Below, in pieces: positions 54,594-64,000 of a DNA stretch of 64,000 bases. Source of the stretch: Rhodococcus sp. IEGM 1381 (lineage in GTDB: Bacteria; Actinomycetota; Actinomycetes; Mycobacteriales; Mycobacteriaceae). The stretch lies in contig NZ_JASHKQ010000008.1 in NCBI RefSeq assembly GCF_030056795.1, forward strand, positions 62,001 to 126,000, written 5' to 3'. The notes below the pieces were generated by a model. It was not told the origin of the DNA. It saw only the letters and a program-made list of their open reading frames with translations, and did no database searches. Position 1 is the first letter of the stretch, and every line of letters begins with the position of its first letter. Made by a program: the position numbers and the translations under genes.

Positions 54594-56009
54594 GTGACTT
54601 CCGATATCGCACGCGTGCACCGCGGCCACATTTTTCACGTCGCAGGCTCGCCCACCGTGACGGACGCCGCAACCGCGCTGGTGTCGATTCCCGACGGTGC
54701 CCTTGTCGTCGGCGACGACGGCATTATCGAGTTCTGTGGTGAGTTCGATTCTCTCCCAGATCGATTCGCAGACCTCTCGGTTGCCGATCATCGACCCGGG
54801 TTTCTGCTGCCTGGATTCGTCGACACCCACATTCACTTCCCGCAGACCTATGCCGGCGATTCCTACGGCGGCGGTCAGCTTCTCGAATGGCTGAACACGT
54901 GCATCTTCCCGTCCGAGTCGCGTTTCGCCGATCCCGAGTTCGCCGCGGCGGCGGCCCGAGACTTCTGCGCCGCCCGCATCCGGGCCGGGACCACACAGGC
55001 CATGGTGTTCGGGTCGGCATTCCCGCACGCCCAGGATTCGCTGTTCGCCGAGACCGGAAAGCACGGACTGCGCATCGTCAGTGGCCGCGGTGTGCAGACC
55101 ACCGGCCCGGCGTCGGCGCAGGCATTGATCACCGGTGAGGACGAGGCAATACGCCTGGTGTCCGAGGAGATCGAGAAATGGCACGCCGCCGATACCGGCG
55201 ACGTCGACACGGCGATGCTGCACGTGGCAGTCGTACCGCGGTTCTCGCTTTCGGTGACGACCGAGACGCTGAGGAATCTCGGTGAGCTCTACGACTCGGT
55301 GCGCGGTCGTGGCGTCTACTTCCACACGCACCTCAACGAGAACAACCGGCCGGGCACCGGCGAGATCGATGCCACCAAGAACGCCTACGGGGTTGGGGCC
55401 TACCTCGACACCTACGACGGCAAGTTCCTGCCGGGCTCACAGGTCGGCGGCAAGAGCTTTCTCGGCAAGCGAACCATCCTGGCGCATGCAGTGCATTGCC
55501 AGGACGCCGAACTGGAGCGCATGGCCGAGACCGGAACCTCCATCGCGCACTGTCCTACCTCGCAACAGTTTCTCGGCTCGGGCACGATGCCGTGGAAGCG
55601 AACCGTCGCCGCGGGAGTGAACATCGCCATCGGCTCCGACTTCGGCGGCGGTGACGAATGGTTGCTACCGCAGGTGCTGGCCGACGCCTTCAAGGTGCAC
55701 ATCTCCGAGGCCGGCGACGACGGGTTGTCGCTGCACCCGGCGGAACTGCTGTTCACCGGAACCCTCGCCGGGGCCCGCGCTCTGGACATGGAGAACCGCA
55801 TCGGCAATTTCGACATCGGCAAGGAAGCAGACTTCGTCGTCGTCGATCCGTCCGCATGGCCGCAGTTGGCGGCGGCGATCGACCACGGTGTTCGCGCCGA
55901 CGATGCCGAACTGGCCCGCGACCAGACTCTGTTCGCCCTCCTGATGGCCATGCGCGAGCCCGCCATCGTCGGCGTGTACGTCCAGGGACGCGCTGTGCAC
56001 GGCACATGA
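54594..56009 (+). CDS. guaD: Guanine deaminase
   Basis: A 471-residue amidohydrolase that deaminates guanine to xanthine. PGFVDTHIHFPQTYAG (residues about 68-83) contains the metal-binding HxH and the FPQ motif specific to guanine deaminases. YFHTHLNENN, ILAHAVHCQDAELERM and IAIGSDFGGGDEWLL provide the further His and Asp metal ligands. The C-terminus (FDIGKEADFVVVD) closes the barrel's beta-sandwich. It starts at GTG 48 bases after the TetR gene and may be read through from that operon. Role: purine salvage/nitrogen release. Confidence 0.92.
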   Translation: MTSDIARVHRGHIFHVAGSPTVTDAATALVSIPDGALVVGDDGIIEFCGEFDSLPDRFADLSVADHRPGFLLPGFVDTHIHFPQTYAGDSYGGGQLLEWLNTCIFPSESRFADPEFAAAAARDFCAARIRAGTTQAMVFGSAFPHAQDSLFAETGKHGLRIVSGRGVQTTGPASAQALITGEDEAIRLVSEEIEKWHAADTGDVDTAMLHVAVVPRFSLSVTTETLRNLGELYDSVRGRGVYFHTHLNENNRPGTGEIDATKNAYGVGAYLDTYDGKFLPGSQVGGKSFLGKRTILAHAVHCQDAELERMAETGTSIAHCPTSQQFLGSGTMPWKRTVAAGVNIAIGSDFGGGDEWLLPQVLADAFKVHISEAGDDGLSLHPAELLFTGTLAGARALDMENRIGNFDIGKEADFVVVDPSAWPQLAAAIDHGVRADDAELARDQTLFALLMAMREPAIVGVYVQGRAVHGT

Positions 56010-56081
56010 CTGGAGAGCTGTCCGATTGATAGGTTCAGTGCGACGTCGAACTGCTGCATCGGACAACACGCAAAGGACGGC

Positions 56082-56603
56082 ATGAAGCGAGTGGCCCTGG
56101 TGATCGCCGCAGTCGCAGCGCTGGTCGCCGGCTGCGGTGGTTCCGATACCGACGCCGCCGATGCCTCGACCGAGGCAGCGACGACGACCACCGGGGCGTA
56201 CGAGCCCGGTCCGTTCTTCGGTGAATGCGGATCGATCACCGACGCCGAGGTGCAATCTGCGTTCGGAGCCGGCCCGTTCTCCCAGGTCACCCGCAACTCC
56301 GTCGGTTGCCAGTGGGAGACCGTGGGCTTCAGTGGTCCGAGCGTCAGCTTCTCCTGGTACCGAGGCAGCCCGATCGGACGTGAGCGTGCAGGCTCCGAGT
56401 TGATCGGCCGTCCGGCCAAGGACATCGCCATCGACGGCAACCCCGGCTTCGAGGCCGAACAGGGCCCGCTGTGCGAGATCGGCGTGCAATTCGGCGACGA
56501 CTTCTTCCACTGGTCCATCACGTACTCCGACCAACCCGCGGCACGCCCGCCGTGCGACGTCGGAAACGAGCTCGCGGCGCTGACAGTCGAGCGCAAGCAA
56601 TGA
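56082..56603 (+). CDS. DUF3558-family lipoprotein
   Basis: A 173-residue exported lipoprotein. MKRVALVIAAVAALVAGCGG is a lipobox signal with Cys at about 18; a Thr/Ala-rich linker follows. The folded part has the four Cys pattern of DUF3558: FFGECGSITDAEVQSAFG, NSVGCQWE, GPLCEIGVQ and ARPPCDVG. Function unknown; family members are surface proteins of mycolic-acid actinobacteria. Its stop overlaps the start of a second DUF3558 gene (ATGA). Confidence 0.88.
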   Translation: MKRVALVIAAVAALVAGCGGSDTDAADASTEAATTTTGAYEPGPFFGECGSITDAEVQSAFGAGPFSQVTRNSVGCQWETVGFSGPSVSFSWYRGSPIGRERAGSELIGRPAKDIAIDGNPGFEAEQGPLCEIGVQFGDDFFHWSITYSDQPAARPPCDVGNELAALTVERKQ

Positions 56604-57127
56604 GAACGACAAGAGTCGCCGCCGCCGCCGCGACCCTGCTGCTCGCCGCCGGTTGCTCCCAGACGGTCGAGGGCACGCCGCGGCCGGCGAGCTTCGCCGG
56701 CTCGGGTAGCCAAGAATTCACCAAGTTGTTGACCGAGTGCGATGCCGTCTCCGACGACCAGATTCGGGAGACCACCGGAGCCGACGACATCGCGCGCGGC
56801 TTCTTCGGGGCGATCTGCCGATGGGATCTGATCGGCTCCGCGGGCATGGTGAAGGTGACGTTCAACTGGTTCGAATCCGGCACCCTGGCCGCCGAGCGGG
56901 CGGCCGACGAGAAGATGATGTACACCGTCAGCGACACAACAGTGCAGGGCCGCAAGGCAATACAGGCCCAGCGTCCCAACGATTCCGCGTCGTGCGGAGT
57001 CTCGGCCGGTGCAGATCAGGCGGGCATCTTCGGGTGGTGGGTGCAGTATCGGCCGGATGTCGCGCACCCCGATCCCTGCCAGGCCGCGGCGAAGCTGGCC
57101 GACCTCGCACTCAACCTGAGCAGATAG
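56600..57127 (+). CDS. DUF3558-family lipoprotein (paralogue)
   Basis: A 175-residue exported lipoprotein. The signal ends TLLLAAGCSQ, a lipobox with Cys at about 19. LLTECDAVSDDQIRETTG, GAICRWDLIG, DSASCGVSAG and HPDPCQAAAKLADL place four Cys as in the upstream gene, indicating a tandem duplication with strong divergence. Start ATG overlaps the upstream stop. Function unknown. Confidence 0.88.
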   Translation: MRTTRVAAAAATLLLAAGCSQTVEGTPRPASFAGSGSQEFTKLLTECDAVSDDQIRETTGADDIARGFFGAICRWDLIGSAGMVKVTFNWFESGTLAAERAADEKMMYTVSDTTVQGRKAIQAQRPNDSASCGVSAGADQAGIFGWWVQYRPDVAHPDPCQAAAKLADLALNLSR

Positions 57128-57152
57128 GTTGCGTATCAGGGCGAAGGGTGTT

Positions 57153-57182
57153 TTGACCCGAGGCCGCGCCGCCGGGTATCGT
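57153..57182 (+). promoter_or_regulatory. Promoter of the str operon
   Basis: TTGACC (57153-57158) and TATCGT (57177-57182) are separated by 18 bases, about 240 bases before rpsL. The 294-base gap holds this promoter and a long leader with several short hairpins (for example GTACTG and CAGTAC arms near 57332-57350), but no gene. Confidence 0.65.
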
Positions 57183-57421
57183 CATGGGTCGTGTCCGGCC
57201 TGGCCGGACCGTTTGTGTGCCTATGCGAGGTACAGCCGTGCGCACGTTCGCTCGAAGAGCGCGCAACCGGCTGGACGTGTGGGGGTATGCGACACACCCG
57301 ACCGCGGGGTGCAAGAGACCCGCGATAGCAGTACTGGAGCAGCAGCAGTACCGGGTGAGGAGCAGTGTTCTCTTGCTCCAACTGCTAGATCCCTGTTGAT
57401 CGACACGAAGAAAGCCGGTTC

Positions 57422-57796
57422 ATGCCAACTATCAACCAGCTGGTCCGCAAGGGCCGCACCGACAAGGTGCGGAAGCTGAAGACCGCTGCCCTCAAGGGAA
57501 GCCCTCAGCGTCGCGGCGTGTGCACTCGCGTGTACACAACCACTCCGAAGAAGCCGAACTCTGCTCTCCGTAAGGTCGCGCGTGTGCGCTTGACCAGTGC
57601 GGTAGAGGTCACTGCCTACATCCCCGGTGAGGGTCACAACCTGCAGGAGCACTCGATGGTGCTCGTTCGCGGCGGTCGTGTGAAGGACCTCCCGGGTGTG
57701 CGTTACAAGATCATCCGCGGCTCGCTCGACACCCAGGGTGTCAAGAACCGCAAGCAGGCTCGCAGCCGCTACGGAGCCAAGAAGGAGAAGAGCTGA
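57422..57796 (+). CDS. rpsL: 30S ribosomal protein S12
   Basis: A 124-residue ribosomal protein lying at the decoding centre. [44 protein letters not shown] and [30 protein letters not shown] are the standard S12 blocks. The Lys residues linked to streptomycin response (in TPKKPNSA and near GRVKDLPG) are the wild-type ones. First gene of the str operon; rpsG follows one base after its stop. Confidence 0.99.
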   Translation: MPTINQLVRKGRTDKVRKLKTAALKGSPQRRGVCTRVYTTTPKKPNSALRKVARVRLTSAVEVTAYIPGEGHNLQEHSMVLVRGGRVKDLPGVRYKIIRGSLDTQGVKNRKQARSRYGAKKEKS

Positions 57797-57797
57797 T

Positions 57798-58268
57798 ATG
57801 CCACGCAAGGGCCCAGCACCCAAGCGGCCGCTGATCAACGACCCGGTCTACGGATCGCCGTTGGTCACGCAGCTCGTCAACAAGATCCTCCTCGACGGCA
57901 AGAAGTCGACCGCAGAGCGCATCGTCTACCAGGCGCTCGAGCAGGCTCGCGAGAAGACCGGCACCGATCCCGTCGTCACGCTCAAGCGTGCACTCGACAA
58001 CGTCAAGCCGGCCCTCGAAGTTCGCAGCCGTCGCGTCGGTGGTGCCACCTACCAGGTGCCCGTCGAGGTTCGTCCCGGCCGCTCCACCACGCTGGCACTG
58101 CGCTGGCTGGTCACGTTCTCGCGCGCTCGTCGTGAGAAGACCATGGTCGAGCGTCTGGCGAACGAGTTGCTCGACGCCAGCAACGGCCTCGGTGCCGCTG
58201 TGAAGCGTCGCGAGGACACTCACAAGATGGCCGAAGCCAACAAGGCGTTCGCTCACTACCGCTGGTGA
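57798..58268 (+). CDS. rpsG: 30S ribosomal protein S7
   Basis: A 156-residue ribosomal protein that binds the 3' major domain of 16S rRNA and helps start assembly of the 30S head. [38 protein letters not shown] and [27 protein letters not shown] are the classic S7 segments. The GGAG in the end of rpsL serves as its ribosome site. Second gene of the str operon. Confidence 0.99.
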   Translation: MPRKGPAPKRPLINDPVYGSPLVTQLVNKILLDGKKSTAERIVYQALEQAREKTGTDPVVTLKRALDNVKPALEVRSRRVGGATYQVPVEVRPGRSTTLALRWLVTFSRARREKTMVERLANELLDASNGLGAAVKRREDTHKMAEANKAFAHYRW

Positions 58269-58363
58269 TCTCCTCGCTCGGGCGGTACTCGGAACTATCC
58301 GATACCGCCGGAGCGTTGATCAGCTCAGGCAATACCTCTTCCAACACCAAGGCGGGTTAACTC

Positions 58364-60466
58364 GTGGCACAGGACGTGCTGACCGACCTACTCAAGGTCC
58401 GCAACATCGGCATCATGGCCCACATCGATGCCGGCAAGACCACCACTACCGAACGCATCCTCTTCTACACCGGTATCTCCTACAAGATCGGTGAAGTTCA
58501 CGATGGCGCAGCCACCATGGACTGGATGGAGCAGGAGCAGGAGCGTGGCATCACGATCACCTCTGCTGCCACGACGTGCTTCTGGAACGACAACCAGATC
58601 AACATCATCGACACCCCCGGTCACGTCGACTTCACTGTCGAGGTGGAGCGTTCGCTCCGCGTCCTCGACGGCGCGGTCGCAGTGTTCGACGGCAAAGAAG
58701 GTGTCGAGCCGCAGTCCGAGCAGGTCTGGCGTCAGGCCGACAAGTACGACGTGCCCCGCATCTGCTTCGTCAACAAGATGGACAAGCTCGGCGCGGACTT
58801 CTACTACACCGTGCAGACCATCATCGATCGTCTCGGTGCCAAGCCGCTGGTCATCCAGCTGCCCATCGGCGCAGAGAACGATTTCGAGGGCGTCATCGAC
58901 CTCGTGCAGATGAAGGCTCTCGTGTGGAGTGGCGAGACCAAGCTCGGCGAGAAGTACGAGATCGAGGAGATCCCGGAAAACCTCAAGGAGCGCGCGGACG
59001 AGTACCGCACCATGCTGCTCGAGACCGTGGCCGAGTCCGACGAAGCGCTTCTGGAGAAGCACTTCGGTGGCGAAGAGCTCACGATCGAAGAGATCAAGGG
59101 CGCCATCCGCAAGATGACGGTCAACAGCGAGCTGTACCCGATCCTGTGTGGATCCGCGTTCAAGAACAAGGGTGTTCAGCCCATGCTCGACGCGGTCATC
59201 GACTACCTCCCGTCTCCCCTCGACGTTGCCGAGACCATCGGACACGCCGTCGGCGACGAGGAGAAGGAGATCACTCGCAAGCCGTCCGCAGACGAGCCGT
59301 TCGCGGCTCTCGCGTTCAAGATCGCGACGCACCCCTTCTTCGGCAAGCTGACCTACGTTCGGGTGTACTCGGGCAAGGTCGACTCCGGCGCTCAGGTCAT
59401 CAACTCGACCAAGGGCAAGAAGGAGCGTCTGGGCAAGCTCTTCCAGATGCACTCCAACAAGGAGAACGCGATCGCGACCGCGTCTGCCGGTCACATCTAC
59501 GCGGTCATCGGCCTCAAGGACACCACGACGGGTGACACGCTCTGCGATCCGCAGAACCAGATCATCCTCGAGTCCATGAGCTTCCCGGACCCGGTCATCC
59601 AGGTCTCGATCGAGCCGAAGACCAAGTCCGACCAGGAGAAGCTGGGAACAGCCATCCAGAAGCTCGCCGAAGAGGATCCCACCTTCTCGGTGAAGCTGGA
59701 CGAGGACACCGGCCAGACCGTCATCGGCGGCATGGGCGAACTGCACCTCGACATTCTCGTCGACCGTATGCGTCGCGAGTTCAAGGTCGAGGCCAACGTC
59801 GGCAAGCCTCAGGTGGCGTACCGCGAGACCATCCGCAAGACGGTCGAGAAGCACGACTACACGCACAAGAAGCAGACCGGTGGCTCCGGCCAGTTCGCGA
59901 AGGTCATCATCAAGCTCGAGCCTTTCGAGGGCGAAGACGGCGCGACGTACGAGTTCGAGAACAAGGTCAGCGGTGGCCGCGTGCCCAGGGAGTACATCCC
60001 CTCGGTCGACGCAGGTGCTCAGGACGCCATGCAGTACGGTGTCCTGGCCGGATACCCCCTGGTCAACGTCAAGGTCACACTGCTCGACGGTGCGTACCAC
60101 GACGTCGACTCGTCGGAAATGGCCTTCAAGGTCGCCGGCTCACAAGCGTTCAAGGAAGCCGCCCGCAAGGCCAGCCCCGTAATTCTCGAACCCGTCATGG
60201 CCGTCGAGGTCATCACGCCCGAGGATTACATGGGTGAGGTCATCGGCGACCTGAACTCCCGCCGTGGTCAGATTCAGGCCATGGAGGAACGCAGCGGTGC
60301 CCGTATCGTCAAGGCACTGGTTCCGCTGTCGGAGATGTTCGGCTACATCGGAGACCTTCGGTCGAAGACGCAGGGCCGCGCTAACTACTCCATGGTCTTC
60401 GATTCGTACGCAGAAGTTCCCGCGAACGTAGCGAAGGAAATCATCGCGAAGGTCAACGGAGAGTAA
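58364..60466 (+). CDS. fusA: Elongation factor G
   Basis: A 700-residue translocase GTPase. G1 [15 protein letters not shown] (residues about 19-33), switch [11 protein letters not shown]3 [17 protein letters not shown]4 NKMDKLGAD, and the C-terminal domains IV and V ([35 protein letters not shown]) are complete. It begins at GTG 95 bases after rpsG, with AAGGCGGG before the start. Core str-operon gene. Confidence 0.99.
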   Translation: MAQDVLTDLLKVRNIGIMAHIDAGKTTTTERILFYTGISYKIGEVHDGAATMDWMEQEQERGITITSAATTCFWNDNQINIIDTPGHVDFTVEVERSLRVLDGAVAVFDGKEGVEPQSEQVWRQADKYDVPRICFVNKMDKLGADFYYTVQTIIDRLGAKPLVIQLPIGAENDFEGVIDLVQMKALVWSGETKLGEKYEIEEIPENLKERADEYRTMLLETVAESDEALLEKHFGGEELTIEEIKGAIRKMTVNSELYPILCGSAFKNKGVQPMLDAVIDYLPSPLDVAETIGHAVGDEEKEITRKPSADEPFAALAFKIATHPFFGKLTYVRVYSGKVDSGAQVINSTKGKKERLGKLFQMHSNKENAIATASAGHIYAVIGLKDTTTGDTLCDPQNQIILESMSFPDPVIQVSIEPKTKSDQEKLGTAIQKLAEEDPTFSVKLDEDTGQTVIGGMGELHLDILVDRMRREFKVEANVGKPQVAYRETIRKTVEKHDYTHKKQTGGSGQFAKVIIKLEPFEGEDGATYEFENKVSGGRVPREYIPSVDAGAQDAMQYGVLAGYPLVNVKVTLLDGAYHDVDSSEMAFKVAGSQAFKEAARKASPVILEPVMAVEVITPEDYMGEVIGDLNSRRGQIQAMEERSGARIVKALVPLSEMFGYIGDLRSKTQGRANYSMVFDSYAEVPANVAKEIIAKVNGE

Positions 60467-60568
60467 TTCTCTTCGTTTGCTGGACCACGCTCGACCTGTA
60501 ATAAGTAACAACACATACGCGTGCTTGCCCCGCAGGGGTACGCACAGATCAGTCCAGGAGGACACACA

Positions 60569-61759
60569 GTGGCGAAGGCGAAGTTCGATCGGACGAAGCC
60601 GCACGTCAACATCGGCACCATCGGTCACGTTGACCACGGTAAGACGACGCTGACGGCTGCAATCACCAAGGTTCTGCACGACAAGTTCCCGGACCTGAAC
60701 GAGGCATCGGCTTTCGATCAGATCGACAAGGCTCCGGAGGAGAAGGCTCGTGGTATCACGATCAACATCTCCCACGTCGAGTACCAGACCGAGAAGCGCC
60801 ACTACGCGCACGTCGATGCACCGGGTCACGCCGACTACATCAAGAACATGATCACCGGCGCGGCTCAGATGGACGGCGCAATCCTGGTCGTGGCAGCAAC
60901 CGATGGCCCGATGCCGCAGACCCGCGAGCACGTGCTGCTCGCCCGCCAGGTCGGTGTTCCGTACATCCTGGTCGCACTGAACAAGGCCGACATGGTCGAC
61001 GACGAAGAGATCATCGAGCTCGTCGAGATGGAGGTCCGCGAGCTCCTCGCTTCGCAGGAGTTCGACGAGGACGCACCGGTCATCAAGGTCTCCGCACTCA
61101 AGGCACTCGAGGGTGACGAGAAGTGGGGCGCATCTGTCCTGGAGCTCATGCAGGCCGTCGACGATTCGGTCCCGGATCCCGTCCGTGAGACCGACAAGCC
61201 GTTCCTCATGCCCGTCGAGGACGTCTTCACCATCACCGGTCGTGGCACCGTGGTCACCGGACGTATCGAGCGCGGCTCGGTCAACGTCAACGAAGAGGTC
61301 GAGATCGTCGGCATCCGCCCCGGCTCGACCAAGACCACCGTCACCGGAATCGAAATGTTCCGCAAGCTGCTCGACTCGGGTCAGGCAGGCGACAACGTCG
61401 GCCTCCTCGTTCGTGGCATCAAGCGCGAAGACGTCGAGCGTGGACAGGTCATCATCAAGCCGGGCACCACGACTCCCCACACGGAGTTCGAGGGCAACGC
61501 TTACATCCTGTCCAAGGACGAGGGCGGCCGCCACACGCCGTTCTTCAACAACTACCGCCCGCAGTTCTACTTCCGTACCACGGACGTTACGGGCGTTGTG
61601 ACCCTCCCCGAGGGCACCGAGATGGTCATGCCCGGTGACAACACCGAGATGTCCGTCACGCTGATCCAGCCGGTCGCCATGGACGTCGGCCTCCGTTTCG
61701 CAATCCGTGAGGGCGGTCGTACCGTCGGAGCCGGTCGCGTCACGAAGATCGTCAAGTGA
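60569..61759 (+). CDS. tuf: Elongation factor Tu
   Basis: A 396-residue GTPase carrying aminoacyl-tRNA to the ribosome. [14 protein letters not shown] (residues about 19-32), [20 protein letters not shown] and NKADMVDD are the GTP-binding motifs. Domains II and III follow to [11 protein letters not shown] 60569 with AGGAGG eight bases upstream is the start. A strong terminator follows, ending the str operon. Confidence 0.99.
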   Translation: MAKAKFDRTKPHVNIGTIGHVDHGKTTLTAAITKVLHDKFPDLNEASAFDQIDKAPEEKARGITINISHVEYQTEKRHYAHVDAPGHADYIKNMITGAAQMDGAILVVAATDGPMPQTREHVLLARQVGVPYILVALNKADMVDDEEIIELVEMEVRELLASQEFDEDAPVIKVSALKALEGDEKWGASVLELMQAVDDSVPDPVRETDKPFLMPVEDVFTITGRGTVVTGRIERGSVNVNEEVEIVGIRPGSTKTTVTGIEMFRKLLDSGQAGDNVGLLVRGIKREDVERGQVIIKPGTTTPHTEFEGNAYILSKDEGGRHTPFFNNYRPQFYFRTTDVTGVVTLPEGTEMVMPGDNTEMSVTLIQPVAMDVGLRFAIREGGRTVGAGRVTKIVK

Positions 61760-61783
61760 TCTAGTTTCACCCAGCTCTACTGA

Positions 61784-61816
61784 AGCGGCACCCACCTTCT
61801 GGTGGGTGCCGCTTTT
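61784..61816 (+). terminator. Intrinsic terminator after tuf
   Basis: Perfect 13-bp arms AGCGGCACCCACC and GGTGGGTGCCGCT flank the loop TTCT and end in a short T run, 24 bases after the tuf stop. The structure is a textbook Rho-independent terminator. Confidence 0.93.
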
Positions 61817-61841
61817 GCGTGCGTGCGGCTGCGCCGCCCGC

Positions 61842-61973
61842 GTCAATGGACCATTGCACCGCTCAGACGTATGCAGTGGTTCATTCACGCGGTCCGAGGT
61901 GGCCACCCACAGTGGGTGAATGGACCCTTGCAGCGGTCGGACGTATGCAGTGGTCCATTGACGCGGTCCGAGG
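61842..61973. repeat. Two 58-bp direct repeats, each an imperfect hairpin
   Basis: Copies at 61842-61899 and 61916-61973 are about 85 percent identical. Each holds 17-base arms of type GTCAATGGACCATTGCA and TGCAGTGGTCCATTGAC around a 13-base loop containing CAGACGTA or CGGACGTA; 14 of 17 arm positions pair. They fill the gap between the tuf terminator and hen1. They could be a dispersed palindromic element, a second terminator set or a regulatory RNA structure. Confidence 0.85.
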
Positions 61974-62024
61974 GCCCCGAAAAGTGGGACGCATCGGACG
62001 CGGCCGTCCCGTAACGTCGCTGCG

Positions 62025-63347
62025 GTGCTACTGACCGTGACTGCAAATGCCACAACCGATTTCCCGGACACCTCCGACATCGGGTATCTGTTGCACAAGC
62101 ACCCCGATCGCGTGCTGAGCCGTAACCTGCCCATGGGTGCCGCGACGGTGCTGTATCCCGAGGTCTCGACAGAGCGCACCACCCTTGCAATCTTGCTCGA
62201 CGGGGCCGACGAGAAAAATCCAGCGGCATCCGGGCTCGCGGTGGCTCTGTCTCGACTCTTCAAACAGACTCTCACCGGCGTATGTACCACTAGACCTGAA
62301 CTGGTTTCTGCCGCAATCGATCTGACTGTGTCGATGCCTGCTGTGCCGTCTCGTGGTGCGACCGACCTCGCGTCACGGTTGTTCGGTCCCCTGGGATGGA
62401 TCGTCGAGGCGACGGCCATTCCGCTCGATCCGACGCAACCGGAATGGGGCAACTCCGAATACATCGGTCTCGTTCTCACCGGCACGTTCACTCTGTCGGC
62501 AGCGCTGCGGCACCTGTACGTACTCCTACCCGTGCTCGACGACGCCAAGCACTACTGGGTGGGGGAGGACGAGGCAGACAAACTCGTTCGAGCAGCAGGG
62601 GATTGGCTCGGAGATCACCCCGAGTCGTCGTTGATCGCCTCCCGCTACCTGGCGCACCGCCGCGAACTCGTGGCCTCCGCGCTGGAGCGACTCGTCCCCG
62701 ACGCGCGTGAGGACGATATGACCCCGCGAGATCCGACGTTGGCAGAACGGCGGGTACGCGCCGTACTGGCGGCGCTGAACGACGTCGGCGCGAAGTCGGT
62801 GATCGACCTGGGTTGCGGCGAGGGTCGTCTGCTGCGAGAACTGCTCGTAAACAGTGCTTTCGAGCGCATTGTCGGTGCCGACGTGAGTGATCGGGCACTC
62901 GTGAAGGCGCACCGCCGGTTGCGTCTGGACGACATGGCGGATCGACAGCGAACGCGCATCGAACTGCTCCAGTCGTCGGCCACCTACCGAGACGTGCGGT
63001 TGCAGGGATTCGACGCGATGGTGCTCATGGAGGTGATCGAGCACGTCGACCTCGATCGGCTCCCGGCGTTGGTGCGCTCGGTCTTTCGCGAGGCCCGTCC
63101 CCGGACGGTGCTCGTGACCACCCCGAACTCCGAGTACAACGCGCTGTATCCAGGGCTCGAACCGGGTGCCTTCCGTCATGTCGACCACCGATTCGAGTTC
63201 ACCCGCGCCGAATTCGAGCAGTGGGCGTCATCAGTGGCCGACGGCCACGCCTACTCGGTTCGTTTCGATCGCATCGGCCCTGTCGACGACCGACTCGGTA
63301 GCCCCACCCAGATCGCAGTATTCACCAGAGAGGAGCAGTCCCGATGA
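62025..63347 (+). CDS. hen1: 3'-terminal RNA ribose 2'-O-methyltransferase Hen1
   Basis: A 440-residue enzyme of the bacterial RNA-repair system. The N-terminal half (LLTVTANATTDFPDTSDIGYLLHKHPDRV onward in two parts) is the Hen1-specific ligase-activating domain. The methyltransferase domain has VIDLGCGEGRLLREL (SAM motif I, residues about 258-272), LMEVIEHVDLDRLP near 334 and HVDHRFEFTRAEF near 386, which give the metal-binding Glu/Glu/His/His set. It methylates the 2'-OH at broken RNA 3' ends so the repaired site resists further cutting. Its stop overlaps the start of pnkp (ATGA). Confidence 0.95.
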   Translation: MLLTVTANATTDFPDTSDIGYLLHKHPDRVLSRNLPMGAATVLYPEVSTERTTLAILLDGADEKNPAASGLAVALSRLFKQTLTGVCTTRPELVSAAIDLTVSMPAVPSRGATDLASRLFGPLGWIVEATAIPLDPTQPEWGNSEYIGLVLTGTFTLSAALRHLYVLLPVLDDAKHYWVGEDEADKLVRAAGDWLGDHPESSLIASRYLAHRRELVASALERLVPDAREDDMTPRDPTLAERRVRAVLAALNDVGAKSVIDLGCGEGRLLRELLVNSAFERIVGADVSDRALVKAHRRLRLDDMADRQRTRIELLQSSATYRDVRLQGFDAMVLMEVIEHVDLDRLPALVRSVFREARPRTVLVTTPNSEYNALYPGLEPGAFRHVDHRFEFTRAEFEQWASSVADGHAYSVRFDRIGPVDDRLGSPTQIAVFTREEQSR

Positions 63348-64000
63348 GTACCTTCGATATTCCGGACCTGTCCCTCGTCGTACTCGTCGGCATCAGCGGC
63401 TCCGGTAAGTCGTCGTTCGCGGCGTCTCGGTTCGGTCCGTACGAGACGGTATCGAGTGATACCTGCCGAGGGATGGTCAGCAACGATCCCAATCTGCAGA
63501 GTGCGACCAAGGACGCGTTCGCCCTCCTCGAATTCCTGGTCGCGACCAGATTGCGGGCCGGCCTGCTCACTGTCGTCGACGCCACCAACGTGCAACCGGC
63601 CGCCCGCAAGGCGTTGATCGCGCTGGCCCGCGAGCACGACGTCCTCCCGGTTGCCGTAGTGCTCGATGTGCCGGAAGCAGTGTGCGCACAGCGCAACGCC
63701 GAACGCACCGACAGGACGTTCGGCCGAGATGTGTTGCGCCGCCAGCAGTCACAGTTGCAGCGGTCCATGCGGGGTCTGGCCAAGGAAGGGTTTCGTTCGG
63801 TTCATGTGCTGGACGGCGTCGATGCGGTGGCGTCGGCGACGTTCGTTCGTACGCCTCTGCGTAGTGATCGACGTGAGCTGACCGGGCCGTTCGACGTCAT
63901 CGGTGATATCCACGGCTGTCTCGCCGAGCTCGAAAGCCTGCTCGCAGCATCAGGTTACTCGGTGGAGCGTGACGTGTTCGGTCGGGCGGTCGGCGCGACA
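63344..64000 (+). CDS. pnkp: Polynucleotide kinase-phosphatase of RNA repair (3' partial)
   Basis: The first 219 residues of bacterial Pnkp are visible before the window ends; the frame stays open to base 64000. The N-terminal kinase domain has the P-loop GISGSGKSS (residues 16-24), TVVDATNVQP near 77-86 and QRNAERTDRTFG near 121-132. FDVIGDIHGCLAEL near residue 183 opens the metallophosphatase domain. Family members continue with a ligase-type adenylyltransferase, giving about 850 residues. Together with Hen1 it heals and seals tRNA cut by ribotoxins. The start overlaps the hen1 stop. Confidence 0.95.
   Translation, partial: MSTFDIPDLSLVVLVGISGSGKSSFAASRFGPYETVSSDTCRGMVSNDPNLQSATKDAFALLEFLVATRLRAGLLTVVDATNVQPAARKALIALAREHDVLPVAVVLDVPEAVCAQRNAERTDRTFGRDVLRRQQSQLQRSMRGLAKEGFRSVHVLDGVDAVASATFVRTPLRSDRRELTGPFDVIGDIHGCLAELESLLAASGYSVERDVFGRAVGAT

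Noticed and set aside
58388..60100. 570-codon minus-strand frame inside fusA
   Set aside because: Antisense shadow of EF-G; Leu/Val/Asp-rich composition typical of reverse-complement coding frames.
60140..62548. 802-codon open frame on the minus strand across fusA end, tuf and hen1 start
   Set aside because: It is antisense to highly conserved tuf and covers the terminator and repeats; its length comes from strong G/C third-position bias, and it has no recognisable domain.

Overview
The window is high-GC actinobacterial DNA of a Rhodococcus-like member of the Mycobacteriales. The basis is the RpoC, ribosomal-protein, EF-G and EF-Tu sequences, a GAP/Sap-family membrane protein, two DUF222/13E12-type HNH proteins with mycobacterial-style SOS boxes, a DsbA-VKOR pair, DUF3558 lipoproteins and a cholesterol-oxidase-like enzyme. 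The genus is an inference from gene content; no database search was made. The window opens inside rpoC and later crosses the str operon (rpsL, rpsG, fusA, tuf). About 54 kb of mostly accessory genes lies between these two core blocks. No gene-free stretch exceeds 300 bases, and I saw no tRNA, rRNA, insertion sequence, prophage or CRISPR array.

Layout. 1-3.5 kb: rpoC end and its terminator. 3.5-12.9 kb: small enzymes and regulators (three VOC proteins, NTF2-like, MarR, Tat-exported PhoD phosphatase, GMC/cholesterol-oxidase-like enzyme, membrane-anchored EEP hydrolase, glutamine amidotransferase, a frameshifted luciferase-like monooxygenase, LysR). 13-17 kb: NDH-2, then a convergent two-component system translationally coupled to an unknown membrane protein. 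17-23.3 kb: SixA-type phosphatase, GtrA, two TetR regulators, GAP-family protein, CPBP protease, GNAT, an alpha/beta hydrolase lacking the usual catalytic His. 23.4-25.5 kb: an HNH/DUF222 gene with an SOS box over its start codon.

25.6-31.3 kb: one tightly overlapping operon, bioY - acyl-CoA ligase - thiolase - bioM - bioN - second acyl-CoA ligase, behind a perfect 17-bp palindrome of the BioQ type. This joins a biotin ECF transporter to an unexplained CoA-ligase/thiolase set. 31.2-38.8 kb: acyl-ACP thioesterase, NlpC/P60-transglycosylase wall hydrolase, VKOR and DsbA, six 16-bp tandem repeats, type II dehydroquinase, an MFS transporter, and a second MFS gene broken by an in-frame amber codon. 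39-43 kb: GT39 membrane glycosyltransferase and a second SOS-controlled HNH/DUF222 gene with an apparently lost ATG. 43.2-44.7 kb: ASCH protein and secreted EEP lipoprotein.

44.7-54.5 kb: an Atu/Liu-like catabolic operon (TIGR03084 protein, AtuA-like, two acyl-CoA dehydrogenases, biotin-dependent acyl-CoA carboxylase beta and alpha, enoyl-CoA hydratase, TetR) behind a perfect TetR-type palindrome. Its carboxylase is a biotin enzyme, so the bioYMN operon upstream may serve it metabolically. 54.6-57.1 kb: guanine deaminase and two DUF3558 lipoproteins. 57.1-61.8 kb: str operon with promoter and a strong terminator after tuf. 61.8-64 kb: two 58-bp dyad repeats, then hen1 and the start of pnkp, the bacterial Pnkp-Hen1 RNA-repair pair, which runs off the window.
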